Positions 8,722 through 18,615 of a stretch of DNA of 64,000 nucleotides are shown in pieces. Below the pieces are notes generated by a model. The model saw only the letters and a list, made by a program, of their open reading frames with translations. It searched no databases and was not told the DNA's origin. Position numbers and translations under genes: made by a program. This stretch comes from Hyphomicrobiales bacterium (GTDB lineage Bacteria; Pseudomonadota; Alphaproteobacteria; Rhizobiales; Rhizobiaceae): contig UEGQ01000003.1 of NCBI GenBank assembly GCA_900466005.1, positions 62,001 through 126,000 on the forward strand. The letters are read 5' to 3'. The first letter of the stretch is position 1, and the number at the start of each line of letters is the position of its first letter.

Positions 8722-9645
8722 TTAGAAGTGTCCCTGCTGGGCTGAGACGTGGTCACGAATCGCTTGCATCATCAACGAGAGTGACGCACTCGGCTCGACC
8801 CCGTCGCGGGTGGTCAACCCGACGGCGCCCCGTGTTTCGCTCGTGTCGATGTCGAGGGCAACCAGCCGTCCGCCGGAAAGTTCATCTGCGACGACGCCGC
8901 GCGAGATGATCCAGACGGCATCATTGCGTGCAACGAACGCGCGACCGAAAGAGTCGGAAACCGTTTCGATCGTGCGCGGCAGTTCCGGGATGCCGTTGGT
9001 GAGGAAAAGCCGGTCGACGAAGGGGCGGATGACTGCTCCGGACGGTGGCATCAGGACGACGAAGTTCGCGAGTGCATTGAGGGTGAAATTGCGCCGGGCA
9101 AGCAGCGGGTGCGAAGCGCGCACGACCAGCACGACTTCCTCGGTGTATAGCGGTTCGAAGAAGAGGCCTGTCATGACCTCCGGCGCCGCCAGCCGGCCGA
9201 CCACGAGGTCAAGCTCGCCGAGCCGCAACGAACTGAGCAGTGCCCGGTTCTCACCTGAGGCGATCGTCACCTGGCTGCCGGTGCCGCTTGCGAGAAACTG
9301 TGCCACTGCCCCCGGCATGAAGGTCGCCGAGGCGGTCGGCAGTGTTCCGATCCGAACAGGGGGTCCCTCCGACTTCAGTGCCTGTGCCACGGAGTCCATC
9401 CCGCGTTGCACGGCGGCAAGGCTCTCACCGGCATGCTTCAGGAAGATCTCGCCGAAGTGGGAGATGCGGATCCCGCGGCCTTCGCGTTCGAAGAGGGGCA
9501 CTCCAAGAATGTCCTCCAGTTCACGGACGGTGCGTGTCACTGCCGGTTGGGTGATCGCGAGCGCGTCTGCGGCCTTGCCGACGCTGCGTTGACGGGCCAC
9601 TTCCAGGAAGGTCTGCAGGTGACGAAATTTGATCCTTGCGTCCAT
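8722..9645 (-). CDS. pcaQ: LysR-type regulator PcaQ
   Basis: A 307-residue LysR-type regulator. The N-terminal winged helix (about 1-65) has the typical AADALAITQPAVTRTVRELE helix-turn-helix region, followed by a periplasmic-binding-like inducer domain. It is divergent from pcaD with a 91-bp gap, the expected place for PcaQ, which activates pca genes in response to beta-carboxy-cis,cis-muconate or its lactone in Agrobacterium and Sinorhizobium. The identification rests on the LysR fold plus position; the effector is inferred. Its stop faces the polA stop at 6 bp. Confidence 0.9.
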   Translation of the reverse strand: MDARIKFRHLQTFLEVARQRSVGKAADALAITQPAVTRTVRELEDILGVPLFEREGRGIRISHFGEIFLKHAGESLAAVQRGMDSVAQALKSEGPPVRIGTLPTASATFMPGAVAQFLASGTGSQVTIASGENRALLSSLRLGELDLVVGRLAAPEVMTGLFFEPLYTEEVVLVVRASHPLLARRNFTLNALANFVVLMPPSGAVIRPFVDRLFLTNGIPELPRTIETVSDSFGRAFVARNDAVWIISRGVVADELSGGRLVALDIDTSETRGAVGLTTRDGVEPSASLSLMMQAIRDHVSAQQGHF

Positions 9646-9650
9646 GAATC

Positions 9651-9666
9651 ATGCCGATTTGGTTAT
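9651..9666. promoter_or_regulatory. Candidate PcaQ operator
   Basis: ATGCCG-ATTT-GGTTAT in the pcaQ/pcaD gap resembles the reported PcaQ dyad ATAACC-N4-GGTTAA: the right half matches five of six bases, the left half only partly. It is about 70 bp upstream of pcaD and directly before pcaQ. The match is imperfect, so confidence is moderate. Confidence 0.45.
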
Positions 9667-9736
9667 GGAATTTGGCCAAAATATCATTTTACCGAACAAA
9701 AATCATTAGTTACCTTTCCAGTAAGAGGAGAAAGTC

Positions 9737-10525
9737 ATGGCCTTTGCCGCGATCAACGGAATTACCGTTCACTATGAATTCATCGGCGATCCCGGTGCCA
9801 AGCACACCATTGTCTTCTCGAATTCGCTGGGAACCGATTTCCGCATTTGGCTGCCGCTCTTCGATGAACTCGGCGACGACGTCTCCGTGCTCCTCTATGA
9901 TTCCCGGGGGCACGGACTTACCGGTCTGGGCGCTGCCGGCTTCGTAATGGAGGATCTCGTCGACGACCTTGTCGGCCTTGTGGATCATGTCGGCATCGAC
10001 AAAGCCGTCTTCTGTGGCCTTTCGGTTGGCGGAATGGTCGTGCAGGGTCTTTGGCGCAAACGACCGGATTTGGTGCGCAAGCTGGTGCTCTGCGACACCG
10101 CACCGAAGATCGGCACTGCGGAAACCTGGGACAGCCGGATAGAAGCGATCCGCAAGAGCGGTCTTGCCGGCATTGCCGACAGCGTCATGGAGCGTTGGTT
10201 CACGAGTTCCTTCCATGAGGAGCGGCGGGTGGACCTCGCCGGTTATCGCCTGATGTTGGAGCGACAGTCGGCGGCAGCCTATATCGGCACTTGCGAGGTG
10301 ATCCGCGATACGGACCTTTCCGCAATCCCCCCGACGATCACCGTTCCGACGCTCTGCGTCGTCGGCGATCAGGACGGGTCCACCCCCCCGGACCTCGTCC
10401 GCGGCATGGCCGACATGATCCCCGGTGTCCGCTTCGAAGTCATCGAAGGATGCGGTCACATCCCGTGCGTGGAGCAGCCACAGCGGCTGGCCGCGTTGAT
10501 CGAACCCTTTGTCAGGAAGGCATGA
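9737..10525 (+). CDS. pcaD: Beta-ketoadipate enol-lactone hydrolase
   Basis: A 262-residue alpha/beta hydrolase that opens 3-oxoadipate enol-lactone to 3-oxoadipate. The nucleophile elbow is GLSVGG (Ser96). The acid is likely the Asp in VVGDQDGSTPP, and the His in GCGHIPCVEQP completes the triad. Its length is typical for PcaD. It is first in the pca run, with a GAGGAG ribosome site before ATG 9737, and is followed by pcaC after 10 bp. Here the hydrolase and decarboxylase are separate proteins, not the PcaL fusion. Expression should depend on PcaQ from the adjacent divergent promoter. Confidence 0.95.
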   Translation: MAFAAINGITVHYEFIGDPGAKHTIVFSNSLGTDFRIWLPLFDELGDDVSVLLYDSRGHGLTGLGAAGFVMEDLVDDLVGLVDHVGIDKAVFCGLSVGGMVVQGLWRKRPDLVRKLVLCDTAPKIGTAETWDSRIEAIRKSGLAGIADSVMERWFTSSFHEERRVDLAGYRLMLERQSAAAYIGTCEVIRDTDLSAIPPTITVPTLCVVGDQDGSTPPDLVRGMADMIPGVRFEVIEGCGHIPCVEQPQRLAALIEPFVRKA

Positions 10526-10535
10526 AAGGACGTCC

Positions 10536-11691
<1,156 letters not shown>

Positions 11692-11692
11692 G

Positions 11693-12310
11693 ATGGTTCA
11701 GCCGCTCGGTTATCTGAAGGAATCACCGTCGCAGACGGCCGGTCCTTACGTACATATCGGTTGCACGCCCAATTTTACCGGCATCGAAGGGGTATTCGAA
11801 AAGGATCTCGGCGCCGGTCCGCTCTACAACGAACGCGCAAGGGGCGAACGCATAACAATCCGCGGCCGCGTCATCGACGGATCGGGCACCCCGCTCAAGG
11901 ACGCGCTCGTCGAGATCTGGCAGGCCGACGCCGACGGGCTCTACAATAGCCCCTCGGAAACGCGCGGAAAGGCGGATCCGGACTTCGCGGGCTGGGGTCG
12001 CTGTCCGGCCGACATGGAGACTGGCGAGTACATTTTCGAAACGATCAAGCCGGGACGCGTGCCGTTTCGCGATGGTCGGCTAATGGCTCCCCACATCACC
12101 TTCTGGATCGTCGCCCGCGGCATCAATATTGGCCTTCACACGCGCATGTATTTCGCCGACGAAGCGGAAGCGAATGCCGTTGATCCGGTGCTGGCTCGCA
12201 TCGAGCACAAAGTACGGGTCCCGACGCTGATTGCTGCCCGTGACGGAGAGACTTACACCTTTGACATCCATCTCCAGGGCGAAAACGAAACGGTGTTCTT
12301 CGACATCTGA
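11693..12310 (+). CDS. pcaG: Protocatechuate 3,4-dioxygenase, alpha subunit
   Basis: The 205-residue non-iron alpha subunit paired with PcaH. It shares the intradiol fold (ALVEIWQADADGLYN) but lacks the two metal His: the equivalent segment reads MAPHITFWIVARG, as is normal for alpha subunits. The gene starts one base after the pcaH stop. A 77-bp gap follows before pcaI, the widest in the pca run, containing a modest imperfect hairpin but no T-run. Confidence 0.95.
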   Translation: MVQPLGYLKESPSQTAGPYVHIGCTPNFTGIEGVFEKDLGAGPLYNERARGERITIRGRVIDGSGTPLKDALVEIWQADADGLYNSPSETRGKADPDFAGWGRCPADMETGEYIFETIKPGRVPFRDGRLMAPHITFWIVARGINIGLHTRMYFADEAEANAVDPVLARIEHKVRVPTLIAARDGETYTFDIHLQGENETVFFDI

Positions 12311-12387
12311 ACCCGCAAACGTCATTCTCGGTAAGCCGGTACGCAACATTGCTGGTGCTTGCCGGACGGGCCGGAAGGGGCCTTGAA

Positions 12388-13095
12388 ATGAACAAGACAA
12401 TTGCAGACGTGGCTGAAGCCGTTGCCGAAATCGGTGACGGTGCCACCGTGATGATTGGTGGCTTCGGGGGGTCCGGCGCACCGATCGAGCTGATCCACGC
12501 CCTGATCGACAAGGGGCCGAAGAACCTGACGGTCATCAACAACAATGCCGGCAATGGCCGCATCGGCATTGCGGCCATGATCGATGCGGGCATGGTGCGA
12601 AAGATGGTCTGTTCTTTTCCACGCTCGTCCGACCCGCGCGCCTTCACGGAAAAGTATCTCGCCGGTGAGATCGAGCTCGAACTGGTTCCGCAGGGTACTC
12701 TTGCCGAGCGTATCCGCGCCGGCGGTGCCGGCATCCCTGCCTTCTACACGCCGACCGCCTACGGTACCGAACTCGCGGAAGGCAAGCCCGTCGCCGAATT
12801 CGACGGTCGGCACTATGTCCAGGAGCGCTGGCTCAAGGCCGATTTTGCGATCGTCAAGGCCGAACTCGGCGATACGCACGGCAATCTCACCTACAACAAG
12901 GCTGGCCGCAACTTTAATCCGTTGATGTGTATGGCGGCAGCAAGAACGATCGCGCAGGTCTCGAGGATTGTGCCCCCCGGAGGCATCGATCCCGAGCATG
13001 TCGTGACGCCCGGCATATTCGTGAACGCCCTCGTCGAGGTGGCAAATCCACAGCAGGAAGAAGTGCTCATACGAGCCGGAGTGGCCTACGCATGA
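12388..13095 (+). CDS. pcaI: 3-oxoadipate CoA-transferase, subunit A
   Basis: A 235-residue alpha subunit of a class I CoA-transferase that moves CoA from succinyl-CoA to 3-oxoadipate. The GGFGGSGAP glycine loop near residues 25-33 and NNAGNG are typical of the A subunit. ATG 12388 (MNKTIADVAEAV) was chosen over an in-frame start 13 codons upstream on family grounds. The stop overlaps the pcaJ start by four bases (ATGA). In Sinorhizobium meliloti pcaIJF is reported as a separate PcaR-controlled unit; here it directly follows pcaDCHG. Confidence 0.94.
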   Translation: MNKTIADVAEAVAEIGDGATVMIGGFGGSGAPIELIHALIDKGPKNLTVINNNAGNGRIGIAAMIDAGMVRKMVCSFPRSSDPRAFTEKYLAGEIELELVPQGTLAERIRAGGAGIPAFYTPTAYGTELAEGKPVAEFDGRHYVQERWLKADFAIVKAELGDTHGNLTYNKAGRNFNPLMCMAAARTIAQVSRIVPPGGIDPEHVVTPGIFVNALVEVANPQQEEVLIRAGVAYA

Positions 13096-13781
13096 CGACT
13101 GTAGCGCGCGAAGACAAGAAGCTCTCCAACGCCCAGATCGCCTGGCGTGCCGCACAGGACATCGCCGACGGCGCCTATGTCAATCTCGGGATCGGCTTTC
13201 CGGAGATGGTCGCCCGCTATCAGCCGGAGGGCCGAGAAGCCATCTTCCACACGGAAAACGGCATCCTGAATTTCGGCGAGCCGCCACCGGAAGGCGAGGA
13301 AGATTGGGACCTCATCAATGCCGGGAAGAAGGCGGTGACGCTGAAGCCCGGAGCATCTTTCTTTCACCATGCCGACAGCTTTGCCATGGTGCGCGGCGGA
13401 CACTTGGATGTCGCCATTCTCGGCGCCTACCAGGTTGCCCAGAATGGCGATCTCGCGAACTGGCGTGTCGGTTCCAAGGGAGTGCCCGCGGTGGGTGGGG
13501 CCATGGATCTCGTACACGGGGCGAAGCAGGTTTTTGTGATAACCGAACACGTCACCAAGGATGGTCAGCCGAAACTTGTCGAGCGCTGCACGTTTCCGCT
13601 GACGGGTGTCGGATGCATCACCCGTGTCTATACGAGCCATGCAGTCATCGACCTTGTCGGCGGCAAGTTCGTGGTGCGGGAAAAGCTGGCGGCCATGACC
13701 ATGGACGAACTCCAGGCTATGACCGGCGCGAAACTCCATACCGACCGTCCGGTCGCCGAACTCGTCGTGCCGGCACTTTAA
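13092..13781 (+). CDS. pcaJ: 3-oxoadipate CoA-transferase, subunit B
   Basis: A 229-residue beta subunit that carries the catalytic glutamate of the CoA-transferase, in the HTENGILNFG segment (near residue 56), after the GIGFPEMV glycine loop. It forms the heteromer with PcaI. ATG 13092 overlaps the pcaI stop, so the subunits are translationally coupled. pcaF follows after 10 bp. Confidence 0.95.
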   Translation: MTTVAREDKKLSNAQIAWRAAQDIADGAYVNLGIGFPEMVARYQPEGREAIFHTENGILNFGEPPPEGEEDWDLINAGKKAVTLKPGASFFHHADSFAMVRGGHLDVAILGAYQVAQNGDLANWRVGSKGVPAVGGAMDLVHGAKQVFVITEHVTKDGQPKLVERCTFPLTGVGCITRVYTSHAVIDLVGGKFVVREKLAAMTMDELQAMTGAKLHTDRPVAELVVPAL

Positions 13782-13791
13782 GGACTTCATC

Positions 13792-14997
13792 ATGACCGAC
13801 GCCTTTATCTGCGACTATGTCCGGACGCCCATCGGCCGCTTCGGCGGGGCCTTGTCGGCGGTCAGGGCCGATGATCTCGGCGCCGCGCCGCTGAAGGCGC
13901 TGATGGAGCGCCATGCCTCGGTCGATTGGGAAGCTGTCGACGACGTGATCCTTGGCTGCGCCAATCAGGCCGGCGAGGACAATCGCAACGTAGCACGCAT
14001 GTCGCTGCTTCTCGCCGGATTGCCGGTATCGGTCAGCGGCACCACCATCAATCGGCTGTGCGGTTCGGGTATGGACGCGGTCATTACCGCCGCGCGCGCG
14101 ATCAAGTCAGGCGAGGCGGATCTGATGATTGCTGGCGGCGTCGAGAGCATGAGCCGCGCGCCCTTCGTCATGCCCAAGGCGGACGCCGCCTTTTCCCGCC
14201 ATGCGGAGATCTACGACACCACCATCGGCTGGAGGTTCGTCAACCCGCTGATGAAGAGCCGGTACGGTGTCGACTCCATGCCCGAAACGGGCGACAATGT
14301 CGCAATCGAGTGCGGCGTTGCACGGGAGGATCAGGATGCCTTCGCGGTCCGCAGCCAGGCAAAGGCGGCGGCTGCCCAGGCGAACGGTCGTCTGTCGAAG
14401 GAGATTACGGGCGTGACCGTTCCGCAGCGGAAAGGGGAGGATGTCGTCGTCGATCGCGACGAACATCCGCGCGCCACGAGTCTGGAGGCGCTCGCGCGGT
14501 TGAAGCCCGTCAACCAGCTGGATGGGGCCACCGTTACGGCAGGGAATGCCTCAGGCGTCAACGATGGTGCCGCAGCTCTCATCATTGCCTCGGAAGAGGC
14601 AGCCCATCGGCATGGTCTGACTCCGGTCGCCCGCATCCTCGGTGGGGCAACGGCCGGCGTGCCGCCGCGTGTCATGGGCATCGGCCCGGCGCCCGCTTCG
14701 CAGGAGCTGATGACTCGTCTCGGCATGGATGTTGCGCAGTTCGACGTCATTGAGATCAACGAGGCCTTCGCAAGCCAGGCGCTTGCGACGCTTCGCCAGC
14801 TTGGCCTCCCGGACGACGACCCACGGGTCAACCGCAACGGCGGGGCAATCGCGCTTGGACATCCGCTCGGCATGTCCGGCGCCCGCATCACCGGTACGGC
14901 GGCTCTCGAGCTCGCTTTGGTAGGTGGTCGCTATGCTCTTTCCGCGATGTGCATTGGGGTCGGTCAGGGCATTGCTATCGCTCTGGAGCGTGCATGA
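13792..14997 (+). CDS. pcaF: Beta-ketoadipyl-CoA thiolase
   Basis: A 401-residue thiolase that cleaves 3-oxoadipyl-CoA to succinyl-CoA and acetyl-CoA, the last step of the pathway. The acylated Cys lies in NRLCGSGMDA (about residue 90), the catalytic His in GGAIALGHPLGMSGAR, and the second Cys in CIGVGQG near the C-terminus. Context with pcaIJ separates it from acetoacetyl-CoA thiolases. Its stop overlaps the pcaB start (ATGA). Confidence 0.95.
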   Translation: MTDAFICDYVRTPIGRFGGALSAVRADDLGAAPLKALMERHASVDWEAVDDVILGCANQAGEDNRNVARMSLLLAGLPVSVSGTTINRLCGSGMDAVITAARAIKSGEADLMIAGGVESMSRAPFVMPKADAAFSRHAEIYDTTIGWRFVNPLMKSRYGVDSMPETGDNVAIECGVAREDQDAFAVRSQAKAAAAQANGRLSKEITGVTVPQRKGEDVVVDRDEHPRATSLEALARLKPVNQLDGATVTAGNASGVNDGAAALIIASEEAAHRHGLTPVARILGGATAGVPPRVMGIGPAPASQELMTRLGMDVAQFDVIEINEAFASQALATLRQLGLPDDDPRVNRNGGAIALGHPLGMSGARITGTAALELALVGGRYALSAMCIGVGQGIAIALERA

Positions 14998-16055
14998 CCA
15001 TGCTTACCGGTATCGCCTTCCTCGACGGCCTTCTGGGTGACGGCGAAATCGCCGGTCTGCTGGATACCGGCGTGGACGTGCGTGCCATGCTACGTTTCGA
15101 GGCGGCGCTTGCACGGGCTCAGGCGACAGCGGGTATGATGGGCGAGGAAGCCGCTGCGGCCATCGAGTCCGCCTGCGCGCGTTTCGTTCCAGACATGGAA
15201 GCGCTGACGAGCGCGACAGCGCGCGATGGCGTGGTGGTGCCGGAGCTGGTCCGTCAGCTGCGTCACGCGGCCGGCGAGCCGCACGGCAGGTTCATCCATC
15301 TCGGTGCGACCAGTCAGGATGTCATCGATACCGCCGCGGCCCTGAAGCTTGCTTCCGTTCTCAATGTTTTTGATAGCCGGCTAATAAGCATTCGCTCGCA
15401 GTTCGATGTGCTCGAATCGCGCTTCGGTGGAAATCGACTCTTGGCGCGGACGCGCATGCAGGCGGCGGTGCCAATCACTGTCGGTGACCGGCTGAGAGCC
15501 TGGAAGAGCCCCCTCGGACATCTGGCTGCGGAGTTGCCACGCCAGCGCGAACGTGTCCTGATTCTCACGCTCGCAGGTGCGGCGGGGACGTCGGAGAAAT
15601 TCGAAGACCGGATCTCCGCGATACGGCAGGCAATGGCCCGCGATCTCGGGCTTCTCGTCCCCGATTACGTGCCGCATACGGACCGGGGCCGCATCGCGGA
15701 TTTTGCCGGTTTCCTGTCGCGTCTCACCGGCGCCTTCGGCAAGATCGGGCAGGATCTCGCGCTCATGGTCCAGAACGGCATCGATGAGGCGGAGATCTCG
15801 GGAGGTGGCAGCTCCTCCGCCATGCCGCACAAGCAGAACCCGGTGAGGGCCGAAATACTTGTTGCGCTCGCGCGCTACAATGCAACGCTGCTCGCTGGTG
15901 TTCATCACGCGCTTGTCCATGAACAGGAGCGGTCGGGCAGCGCCTGGACGCTGGAATGGTTGCTTATGCCGAAGATGATCGAGGCGGCGGGGCTTTCGCT
16001 CATCCACGGGCAGGCCTTGCTTGCGGCGATCGAGCGGCTTGGAGATCGTGACTGA
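14994..16055 (+). CDS. pcaB: 3-carboxy-cis,cis-muconate cycloisomerase
   Basis: A 353-residue member of the fumarase/aspartase superfamily that lactonises beta-carboxymuconate to gamma-carboxymuconolactone, the step between PcaGH and PcaC. The superfamily signature SSAMPHKQNPV is present (about 270-280), and GATSQDV near residue 103 contributes to the active site. It is last in the run, after pcaF, with a four-base overlap, rather than beside pcaG as in the pcaDCHGB order. The length is at the short, PcaB-like end of the superfamily. The stop lies 3 bp from the convergent phnN stop. Confidence 0.93.
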   Translation: MTMLTGIAFLDGLLGDGEIAGLLDTGVDVRAMLRFEAALARAQATAGMMGEEAAAAIESACARFVPDMEALTSATARDGVVVPELVRQLRHAAGEPHGRFIHLGATSQDVIDTAAALKLASVLNVFDSRLISIRSQFDVLESRFGGNRLLARTRMQAAVPITVGDRLRAWKSPLGHLAAELPRQRERVLILTLAGAAGTSEKFEDRISAIRQAMARDLGLLVPDYVPHTDRGRIADFAGFLSRLTGAFGKIGQDLALMVQNGIDEAEISGGGSSSAMPHKQNPVRAEILVALARYNATLLAGVHHALVHEQERSGSAWTLEWLLMPKMIEAAGLSLIHGQALLAAIERLGDRD

Positions 16056-16058
16056 ACG

Positions 16059-16664
16059 TCAGGCGACGCCTGCGCGCTCCGCGAGCAAATTCACCAGTAT
16101 TCCCGTCAATTTCTCGCCAGCATCGGCGAGAACGCCGCTATTGTCGATTGACACGGTTTGAAAACCTTCGGGAACTGCCAGCGGGCCTCGCTGCAGTCGC
16201 TTGTTGACGTCGGCCTCGCCCTCCCTGCCACGCTGCTGCAGCCGATGTGCTAGGATATCCGCCCTTGCGACGATATTCGCGACGAGCAGTCGGGGGAAGG
16301 CCTCGGCGAAGTCGTCGAGCGCCGAGCGGGAGCCGTTGGCGACGACCACATGCCCGAGAGCCAACTCATTTTTGACGGACGCCGGAATCCCATAGCGGAG
16401 GCCATGGGCGTCCCAATGAACGGCAAAGCCTCCTTTCTCACGCATGTCCTCGAAGTCCTCCGAGGTGACGGCGAGGTGATCTTCGCCGCCAGCCTCGCTG
16501 TCACGTGTGATGAGGCGCCGGACGAAGTGGATGTCCGGTCGCCCCGCAAGACGTCTTTGAGCATATGAGATCAGGCTGTCCTTGCCCGCACCGCTCGGCC
16601 CGACGACTGCCACGAACGTTCCGAAAGGTTCCAGGAGAGGAGACATCGACGCTCCATTTGTCAT
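16059..16664 (-). CDS. phnN: Ribose 1,5-bisphosphate phosphokinase
   Basis: A 201-residue kinase with a Walker A loop GPSGAGKDSL (about 22-31) and a guanylate-kinase-like fold. PhnN phosphorylates ribose 1,5-bisphosphate to PRPP, which recycles the sugar phosphate released by the carbon-phosphorus lyase route. The ATG overlaps the phnM stop (ATGA). It is the last gene of the minus-strand phosphonate cluster, 3 bp from pcaB. Confidence 0.93.
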   Translation of the reverse strand: MTNGASMSPLLEPFGTFVAVVGPSGAGKDSLISYAQRRLAGRPDIHFVRRLITRDSEAGGEDHLAVTSEDFEDMREKGGFAVHWDAHGLRYGIPASVKNELALGHVVVANGSRSALDDFAEAFPRLLVANIVARADILAHRLQQRGREGEADVNKRLQRGPLAVPEGFQTVSIDNSGVLADAGEKLTGILVNLLAERAGVA

Positions 16665-17803
16665 CAGGCGACCCGCCGTCCTTCCCGCCAGACCGCACGA
16701 ATGACCGGCACACCTGCCCGCCGGCGCACCCGGACCAGATCGGCGCGGAGCCCCTCGGCAATGCGACCGCGGTCGGACAGTCCCACCGTCTTGGCGGGTG
16801 TCGCCGTCACCATCGCGAGCGCCTGCGGCAGAGAGAGGTTCGGCAGTGCGTCGGCAAGTACGAAAGGAGCGTGCAGCAGGCTGAGCGGCACATAGTCGGA
16901 AGACAGTACGTCCAGAACGCCGCGTTCGGCAAGATCTCGGGCGGCGATGTTCCCTGAGTGCGATTTGCCGCGCACGATGTTCGGAGCTCCCATCAGCACG
17001 CTCATGCCCGCCTTGTGGGAGGCTTCGGCCGCGTCGAAGCTGGTCGGAAACTCTGCAAGCTTGACGCCGTAGCCGATCGCCTCGTCCACGTGGTCGAGCG
17101 TTGCGTCGTCGTGACTCGCGATGGTGATGCCGCGTTCGATGCAGTTCTTGGCCAGGGCATCGCGGTGTGGGGCGGCATAGCGCACGGAGGACTCCTGACG
17201 GCGCGCGACGAATTGCGCAAAGGCATCTTCCGAGAGGCCGCGCTTTTTCTTGTAGTAGAGTGTGTACTGCTCCATTGTCTGGAACTGGCGCTGGCCGGGC
17301 GCATGGTCCATCAATGAGACCAGACGCACGTGCGGGTCGCGCTCGAAATCGGAGAAGTGCTCCAGGACGTCCGGAGCCGAGACCTCGCAGCGCAGATGCA
17401 GAAGGTGCTCTGCCCGCAGCCTATCCTCGCGCCCGGCGGTCTGAATGGCGTCTGCCATCTCGCGCATCTCGCCTTTCATGAAGCCGCCGTCCTCGTCGGA
17501 ACCCATTCGCAGGCAATCGAAGACTGTGGTTATGCCGGAAGTCACGACCTGCGCGTCGTGCGCCTGGATCGCCGAGATCTTGTCCCAGCGCACGCCTGGC
17601 CGCGGCGAGTAGTGCGCTTCCAGGTGGTCTGTGTGCAGTTCGACCAGACCCGGAATGATGTAGTCGCCCTCCATGTCCTCTCCGCCGGTCGACTGGCCTT
17701 CCGAAAAGGAGGCGATGCGACCGTCGCGCACGACAAGCGTGCCGGAAATGATATCGTCCTCGAGGACGATGCGGGCGTTGGTGAACACGGATTCGATGGT
17801 CAT
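16664..17803 (-). CDS. phnM: RPnTP diphosphatase PhnM
   Basis: A 379-residue amidohydrolase-superfamily enzyme that releases pyrophosphate from alpha-D-ribose 1-methylphosphonate 5-triphosphate. The metal site motif HTDHLEAHYSPRPG (about 54-67) and the later SHDDATLDH are typical of PhnM. ATG 17803 follows an AAGGACA ribosome site; the longer open frame reaches back into the DUF1045 gene and is rejected. It lies 19 bp after DUF1045 and overlaps phnN. Confidence 0.95.
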   Translation of the reverse strand: MTIESVFTNARIVLEDDIISGTLVVRDGRIASFSEGQSTGGEDMEGDYIIPGLVELHTDHLEAHYSPRPGVRWDKISAIQAHDAQVVTSGITTVFDCLRMGSDEDGGFMKGEMREMADAIQTAGREDRLRAEHLLHLRCEVSAPDVLEHFSDFERDPHVRLVSLMDHAPGQRQFQTMEQYTLYYKKKRGLSEDAFAQFVARRQESSVRYAAPHRDALAKNCIERGITIASHDDATLDHVDEAIGYGVKLAEFPTSFDAAEASHKAGMSVLMGAPNIVRGKSHSGNIAARDLAERGVLDVLSSDYVPLSLLHAPFVLADALPNLSLPQALAMVTATPAKTVGLSDRGRIAEGLRADLVRVRRRAGVPVIRAVWREGRRVA

Positions 17804-17822
17804 CGGTCGGTTGTCCTTTCGA

Positions 17823-18512
17823 TCAGGCACCGGACAAGGGCAGCCAGGAATGAATGGTGAAGGGAGTTCCGCGCTCTTCCTCGACATAGAGGGCGAGGCC
17901 GCAGATGCTGAGAGGATGGCCGACGAAGTCGGCGAAGCTGGCATCGAGAAGGCGACGCACCGCCGCTGCTCGGCCGGGCTCGACAGGTCCGGTCAGTGTC
18001 ATGTGGAAGCGGAATTCCCCCATGACGTAGGGATAGCCCCATCGGACAAGATTGGCGCGTTGCGCCTCGCTCAATGTTTCGGGTTTGCGCCGCGCCGAAT
18101 CCGCTTCGCTCAACGGTGCGCGATAGGGCTCGAAGGCCTCGACTACCCCGGCGGCAAATGTCTGTAGCGGCAGGAACGGCTGCTCCGGAACGAGTGCGAA
18201 GAAGCGGTCGAGTTGCCCGATCAGAACCGAGGGGACCGTGAAGGCCGGTGTCTTCCTGCAAAAGCGTTCGAACGCATCGATGAGTTCGTCTTCGCTCCGG
18301 TCTGCTGCAAGAGAGAAGGGCGCCTTCAACGTTGCGTGGAAACCGTAGCGTCGCGGCTCCGCGGTAAGGTTGACCAGTTCTTCGACATCGAATCCCTCGG
18401 CCTCCGTCGCCGGCAGAAGCTCTCCGCTGAACGGATCGCGGCCGAGCCAGCGCGCCGCAGCCAGGGTCAGCGGGTCCTGTTCGGGCGGTGTGAAATAGAG
18501 CGCGTAACGCAA
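17823..18512 (-). CDS. DUF1045 phosphonate-operon protein, 2H phosphoesterase fold
   Basis: A 229-residue protein of the DUF1045 family found in phosphonate operons. Two H-x-T-L motifs, HATLKAP in the first half and HMTLTGP in the second, are the paired histidine motifs of the 2H phosphoesterase superfamily, which often opens cyclic phosphodiesters. No phnP is present in the cluster, so it may hydrolyse the cyclic ribose phosphate made by PhnJ (inference). I chose the TTG at 18512: it has GAAGGA seven bases upstream and gives the N-terminus (M)RYALYFTPP; the frame continues upstream without a supported ATG. It lies 103 bp after phnE2 and 19 bp before phnM. Confidence 0.85.
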   Translation of the reverse strand: MRYALYFTPPEQDPLTLAAARWLGRDPFSGELLPATEAEGFDVEELVNLTAEPRRYGFHATLKAPFSLAADRSEDELIDAFERFCRKTPAFTVPSVLIGQLDRFFALVPEQPFLPLQTFAAGVVEAFEPYRAPLSEADSARRKPETLSEAQRANLVRWGYPYVMGEFRFHMTLTGPVEPGRAAAVRRLLDASFADFVGHPLSICGLALYVEEERGTPFTIHSWLPLSGA

Positions 18513-18615
18513 AGACTGATTCCTTCGGATTGCTACTGCTGCGAGAGTAAAGCGTGCGCCGTGGCGTTTGCGAGGCACCGATGCCGGATGCACTGCAATG
18601 GCGAGGTGTCGAGGC

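Noticed and set aside
12311..12387. Terminator or PcaR operator between pcaG and pcaI
   Set aside because: Only a weak hairpin with one G-U pair and no T-run; no clear regulator dyad seen.
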